Shown in pieces: positions 30,098-33,099 of a stretch of DNA of 33,099 nucleotides. The translations under genes and the position numbers were made by a program. This DNA is from Planctomycetaceae bacterium (GTDB lineage: Bacteria; Planctomycetota; Planctomycetia; Planctomycetales; Planctomycetaceae). The notes beneath the pieces were generated by a model that saw only the letters and a program-made list of their open reading frames with translations, searched no databases and was not told where the DNA came from. Where the stretch lies: positions 1 to 33,099 of the forward strand of contig JANQQW010000318.1 in assembly GCA_028284885.1 (NCBI GenBank), in the 5' to 3' direction. Every line of letters begins with the position of its first letter. Position 1 is the first letter of the stretch.

Positions 30098-30961
30098 TCA
30101 CGCCGCCGCCGTCGAGCGGCGGTCCTGCAGTTCGCCGATCGCGGTCAGCAGTTCGCTTGTGCGGTACTTCAGGAGGAACCGGTCGAAACCCGCTGCAAGA
30201 GCACGGTCGCGTTCGGACTCCCGACTGCCGGCGACGAGGGCGACCAACGGTGGTGTCTGTGGCTTGTTCCGGAGCGAGCCGGCCAACGAGATTCCGTCCG
30301 CGTCGGGCAAGTCGAGTTCGCTGACGACGACGTCGACCGGTTCGTCGCCGTCGAAGTACTCGATCGCTGCTGCCGCGGTCTCCACGGCCGTGACCCGGTG
30401 CTCGCAGTCCGTCAGCGACGCTCGCAACAGTTCTCGGTAGAAGAGCGAGTCGTCGACGACGAGCACGTGCAGCCCGCCAATGTTCTCCGCGACGCCAACC
30501 CGCTCATCGGAGTGCGGAGTCTTGTCGGGCGCGAACACTCGCTCGACGACCGCGGACGGTGACTCGTAGAGGGCCAGCGGGTACGTCTGCGGTTCCGGGA
30601 CGTCAACGACGTCCGGCTCGGGCTCCACTGTCGCGTCGTTCGCTTCCTCGATGTCGGGAGCGATTCGTGTCGTCTCGCCCGACCGGAGTGAGTCGAGCAG
30701 ATCCGCCAACTCTTCGAGACGGGACGACACGTCGTCCGTCCGTCCGGTGGCCACGGCCGCCTCCGCCGCGGCCACGGCCGCCCCGAGCGACGCGAGTCCC
30801 ACGAAGCCGCAGCCGACTCTAAGATCCCCGAGCCCACGCGCGACTTCCGCGAGTCGATCGCTCGGATCGGGCTCGGGACCGATTTTGGCGACCGCGGCAC
30901 GGAGGTGCTCCACGACCTCGGCGCACTCGACCAGGAACGGCTGGAGTAGACGATCGTCCAT
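30098..30961 (-). CDS. Degenerate Hpt-receiver protein without phospho-acceptor residues
   Basis: I start it at ATG 30961 (287 residues); an AAGGAG lies 14 nt upstream, an awkward distance. Residues 1-95 resemble a CheA-type Hpt/P1 helical domain, but at the phospho-site the family HTLKG is GDLRV (residues 45-49), so the His is lost. A linker rich in Glu, Pro and Val (100-160) leads to a receiver domain (164-285) with the acidic pair Asp170-Asp171, a switch region and Lys265. The phospho-acceptor position in VVVSELDLPDADG is Glu215 instead of Asp. There is no kinase core. It is probably a pseudo-relay protein that binds partners constitutively. Its gene leads a reverse four-gene run. Confidence 0.88.
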   Translation of the reverse strand: MDDRLLQPFLVECAEVVEHLRAAVAKIGPEPDPSDRLAEVARGLGDLRVGCGFVGLASLGAAVAAAEAAVATGRTDDVSSRLEELADLLDSLRSGETTRIAPDIEEANDATVEPEPDVVDVPEPQTYPLALYESPSAVVERVFAPDKTPHSDERVGVAENIGGLHVLVVDDSLFYRELLRASLTDCEHRVTAVETAAAAIEYFDGDEPVDVVVSELDLPDADGISLAGSLRNKPQTPPLVALVAGSRESERDRALAAGFDRFLLKYRTSELLTAIGELQDRRSTAAA

Positions 30962-31030
30962 GCTGTTTCGACGAACTCCTTCGGCCGCGAAGCGACTGGC
31001 GCAGTGCGGCACGGCGACGCGGCGGCGACT

Positions 31031-31057
31031 GTGACGGTTCTATCGGCCGTGACGGTT
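31031..31057. repeat. Two direct copies of GTGACGGTT in a divergent promoter region
   Basis: GTGACGGTT occurs at 31031-31039 and 31049-31057, 18 nt apart (start to start). They lie between the divergent Hpt-receiver and ABC permease genes (region 30962-31133). The spacing is near two helical turns, which suits a regulator that binds as a head-to-tail dimer, such as a response regulator. Confidence 0.5.
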
Positions 31058-31102
31058 GCCCTGCTTGACCTTCGTTGGCGTCGCAACTTCGGCGATCACC
31101 TC

Positions 31103-31108
31103 TAGAAT
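31103..31108 (+). promoter_or_regulatory. -10 box of the ABC transporter operon
   Basis: TAGAAT matches five of six -10 bases. It would start transcription near 31115, about 19 nt before GTG 31134. It overlaps an in-frame ATG (31107) that could otherwise be read as the start. A TTGACC at 31065-31070 is 32 nt away, too far for a normal spacer, so the -35 element is unclear. Confidence 0.45.
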
Positions 31109-31133
31109 GCAGCGACCTCGTCGGAGCGACATC

Positions 31134-32417
31134 GTGTGGAAGTTCGCGGCTCACAATCTCCTCAGCCAGAAGCTGCGGACGGCCCTCGCCCTGTTGGGCC
31201 TGACCGTTGCGATCCTCGCGATGGTGGGGCTGTTCTCCGTCGCCGAGGGGCTCGACGCCTCGTTCGACGACGCCTTCACGCGAATTCCCGGGTTGGTCGC
31301 CATGCAGCCCGGGGCCCCGGTTCCGCTCTTCTCGTCACTCCCCGCAGAGTGGGAGGACGAACTCGAGGAGCTTCCCGGCATTCGCACGGTGAACGCCGAG
31401 GTCTGGCAGCGAGCCAACCTCATCGAGGGCCAGCTGATCACGAAGAAACCGCGATTCCTGTTCGGGATGCACCTCCCGTCGCGGGTGCGGCTCGAACAGG
31501 CGGTGTACCGTGACGCCGTGCTGCCGGGCGGTCGGTTCCTCGGCCCGGAGGACGTCGGCTCGACGAACACGCTCGTCAGCAAGTCGATCGCGGAGGAGTA
31601 CGAGGTCGGAGTCGGCGACGTGCTCAGCGTGAACGGCGTCGACCTGACGATCGTCGGCGTCTACCACACGAAGTCGCTGCTGCTCGACGTGGCGATTCTG
31701 CTGGACATCGGCACGGTCCGCCGGATGACGGGGTTCAACCCGGACTCGGTCTCGGCCTTCTACATCGAACCGGACGGCAGTGTCCCGTCCGACGACATCG
31801 TGGCGGCGGTCGAAGAGAGGTTTCGCGGCCGGAAGCTGCCACCCCCGCGGTTTGGTCGGTCGGACCTGGGACTGCTCGTCGACTCGGTCGTCCAGTACTT
31901 CCAGCAGCCGCAGACGCCGAGCCCCTCTCGGAACTTCGTCAGCCAAGAGGACGGAGACGACGACCTGCCGATCGAGGTGAAGTCGGCGACGGACTGGGCC
32001 GAGCAGGTGGACGAGTTCTCCGGGGACCTCGACCTGTTCCTCACGTTGATGACGAGCATCGGCGTGACGATTGCCGTTCTGAGCATTCTGAACACGATGC
32101 TGATGAGCGTGAGCGAGCGGATCGTGGAGTTCGGCGTGCTGCGTGCGAACGGCTGGTCGCCGCGGGACGTGATGGCGCTCGTCACGCTGGAGAGCGTCTA
32201 CATCGGTCTGTTGGGCGGCGTGCTCGGCTGCGCCGGCGGCTGGGCCGGCACGCTGATCGTGAACGCGATTTTCAGCGACCGCCTGCAACTGTACGCCAGT
32301 CCTTCGCTACTCGCCTTCAGCTTGGCGTTCAGCATCGTGGTCGGCGTGCTGGGCGGACTGTACCCGGCGTACTGGGCGATGCGGATGTCGCCGATGGACG
32401 CCATTCGCCGCGGTTGA
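31134..32417 (+). CDS. ABC transporter permease, MacB/LolC-FtsX type
   Basis: The 427-residue product most likely starts at GTG 31134, with GGAG seven bases upstream and a -10 box just before. In-frame ATG 31107 overlaps that -10 box and would add nine residues. It begins with WKFAAHNLLSQKLRTALALLGLTVAILAMVGLFSV, the typical first transmembrane segment of this family, followed by a long periplasmic MacB-like domain (about 50-300). Three C-terminal transmembrane segments then appear (FLTLMTSIGVTIAVLSILNTMLM, YIGLLGGVLGCAGGWAGTLIV, LLAFSLAFSIVVGVLGGLYPAYWA), ending in the conserved MSPMDAIRRG. With the ATPase 9 nt downstream it forms an exporter or lipoprotein-release pair; cargo is unknown. 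Confidence 0.94.
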   Translation: MWKFAAHNLLSQKLRTALALLGLTVAILAMVGLFSVAEGLDASFDDAFTRIPGLVAMQPGAPVPLFSSLPAEWEDELEELPGIRTVNAEVWQRANLIEGQLITKKPRFLFGMHLPSRVRLEQAVYRDAVLPGGRFLGPEDVGSTNTLVSKSIAEEYEVGVGDVLSVNGVDLTIVGVYHTKSLLLDVAILLDIGTVRRMTGFNPDSVSAFYIEPDGSVPSDDIVAAVEERFRGRKLPPPRFGRSDLGLLVDSVVQYFQQPQTPSPSRNFVSQEDGDDDLPIEVKSATDWAEQVDEFSGDLDLFLTLMTSIGVTIAVLSILNTMLMSVSERIVEFGVLRANGWSPRDVMALVTLESVYIGLLGGVLGCAGGWAGTLIVNAIFSDRLQLYASPSLLAFSLAFSIVVGVLGGLYPAYWAMRMSPMDAIRRG

Positions 32418-32426
32418 GGAAGCCCC

Positions 32427-33099
32427 GTGATCGAACTGTACGACGTCACCCGCACGCACCTCGCCGGCGAGACCGAAGTTCGCGCTCTGCGTGGTATCAC
32501 GACCACGATCGAGTCGGGCAGCTTCAACTTCGTCGTCGGGCCGTCCGGGAGCGGCAAGAGCACGCTGCTGACGCTGGTGGGCGGGCTGGAGGAACCAACG
32601 TCCGGCCGCGTCGTCGTCGAGGGACGCGACCTTGCTGCCCTCTCGGGGCGGGAGCGGGACCGGTTCCGGCGTGAGGACGTCGGCTTCGTGTTCCAGAGCT
32701 TCAACCTGCTGCGGAACCTGGACGCGGTCTCGAACGTGCTCGTCCCGTTCATGCCCCGCGGGCTGGACGCCGGGTTGCGAAAGCGGGCGGTCGAGTTGTT
32801 GGAACAGGTCGGTCTCGGACATCGCCTCGACCACCGGCCCAATCAGCTCTCCGGTGGCGAGCAGCAACGGGTCGCCATCGCGAGGGCGTTGCTGAAGGAA
32901 CCAAAGCTGGTGCTGGCCGACGAGCCGACCGGCGAGCTCGACAGCGAAACCGGTCGCGAGGTGTTCGGCTACCTGCGGAACGTTCACCGTCAGTCGCGAC
33001 CGACGGTCATCGTCGTGACGCACGACCCCGCCCACCTCGAGGTCGGCGACCGCAGACTCCGGATCAAGGACGGTCAACTCGACGGAGACGAGGTGATCC
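32427..33099 (+). CDS. ABC transporter ATP-binding protein (MacB/LolD type), cut by window edge
   Basis: The gene starts at GTG 32427 with GAGGA nearby and runs past the window end with 224 residues visible and no stop. It powers the permease encoded just upstream. The Walker A motif is GPSGSGKST, the Q-loop is VFQSFNLL, the signature is LSGGEQQR, the Walker B is [11 protein letters not shown], and the switch His is in VVTHDP. The [11 protein letters not shown]...[21 protein letters not shown] pattern is typical of the LolD/MacB/FtsE-like subfamily. Only the last few residues are likely missing. No membrane-fusion or outer-membrane partner gene is in view. Confidence 0.95.
   Translation, partial: MIELYDVTRTHLAGETEVRALRGITTTIESGSFNFVVGPSGSGKSTLLTLVGGLEEPTSGRVVVEGRDLAALSGRERDRFRREDVGFVFQSFNLLRNLDAVSNVLVPFMPRGLDAGLRKRAVELLEQVGLGHRLDHRPNQLSGGEQQRVAIARALLKEPKLVLADEPTGELDSETGREVFGYLRNVHRQSRPTVIVVTHDPAHLEVGDRRLRIKDGQLDGDEVI

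Noticed and set aside
30559-31034. Forward frames opposite the Hpt-receiver gene
   Set aside because: They are Arg/Ser/Pro-rich shadows; the reverse frame has a recognisable receiver domain.
31056-31133. Earlier starts (31056, 31107) for the ABC permease
   Set aside because: The ATG at 31107 overlaps a -10 box and has no ribosome-binding site, while GTG 31134 has GGAG at seven bases and gives the family's usual N-terminus.
1-33099. tRNA or rRNA genes, CRISPR arrays, insertion sequences, integrases or restriction genes
   Set aside because: I looked for cloverleaf-like arms, regular spaced repeats and transposase or recombinase motifs on both strands and found none I could support.

Overview
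The window looks like a piece of a planctomycete chromosome. The DNA is GC-rich with a strong G/C third-position bias, genes are packed tightly on both strands, and many start with GTG or TTG. Several genes are types familiar from Planctomycetes: an fhcD/ftr-type formyltransferase, a type III pantothenate kinase, a TIGR03991-like GlmU-type enzyme, and many secreted or membrane proteins with no clear family. This assignment rests on gene content and style, not on a marker gene. No rRNA, tRNA, CRISPR array, insertion sequence or phage gene was recognised.

Layout. 1-1.2 kb: the end of a NUDIX-like gene, a secreted YbjN-like protein, a strong terminator and a small reverse gene with a 26-nt palindrome upstream. 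1.4-3.7 kb: an overlapping trio of a small unknown gene, coaX and an MnmE-like GTPase without the family's C-terminal tRNA-modifying motif. 3.7-7.2 kb: mug (reverse), then an RsuA/RluB pseudouridine synthase, pyrK and a TIM-barrel isomerase. 7.3-12 kb: a class IV aminotransferase (reverse), a FixJ-type response regulator, fhcD and a large membrane protein. 12-14.4 kb (reverse): a family 2 glycosyltransferase followed by a BshC-like protein. 14.7-18.6 kb: an SDR and a secreted esterase-like hydrolase, a small reverse gene, the only gene-free stretch above 300 nt, fabI, and a secreted protein with atypical codon use. 18.8-23.6 kb: a small membrane protein, a HEAT-repeat protein, a Dabb protein, a stand-alone LigD phosphoesterase-like domain, a reverse membrane-anchored protein, gltX and a tiny membrane protein. 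23.7-27.3 kb: a large hybrid sensor kinase. 27.3-31 kb (reverse): a tight four-gene run of degenerate Hpt-receiver protein, GlmU-like enzyme, HEAT protein and DNase I-like lipoprotein. 31.1 kb to the end: an ABC permease and its ATPase, cut by the window edge.

Most of this is housekeeping: cofactor, pyrimidine, fatty-acid and cell-wall precursor supply, RNA modification, and DNA repair. The most unusual items are the Hpt-receiver protein that has lost both phospho-acceptor residues, the MnmE-like GTPase without its catalytic tail, the solitary LigD-type phosphoesterase domain overlapping a convergent gene, and several palindromes or repeats in promoter regions. I did not see a clearly new multi-gene defence or mobile system.
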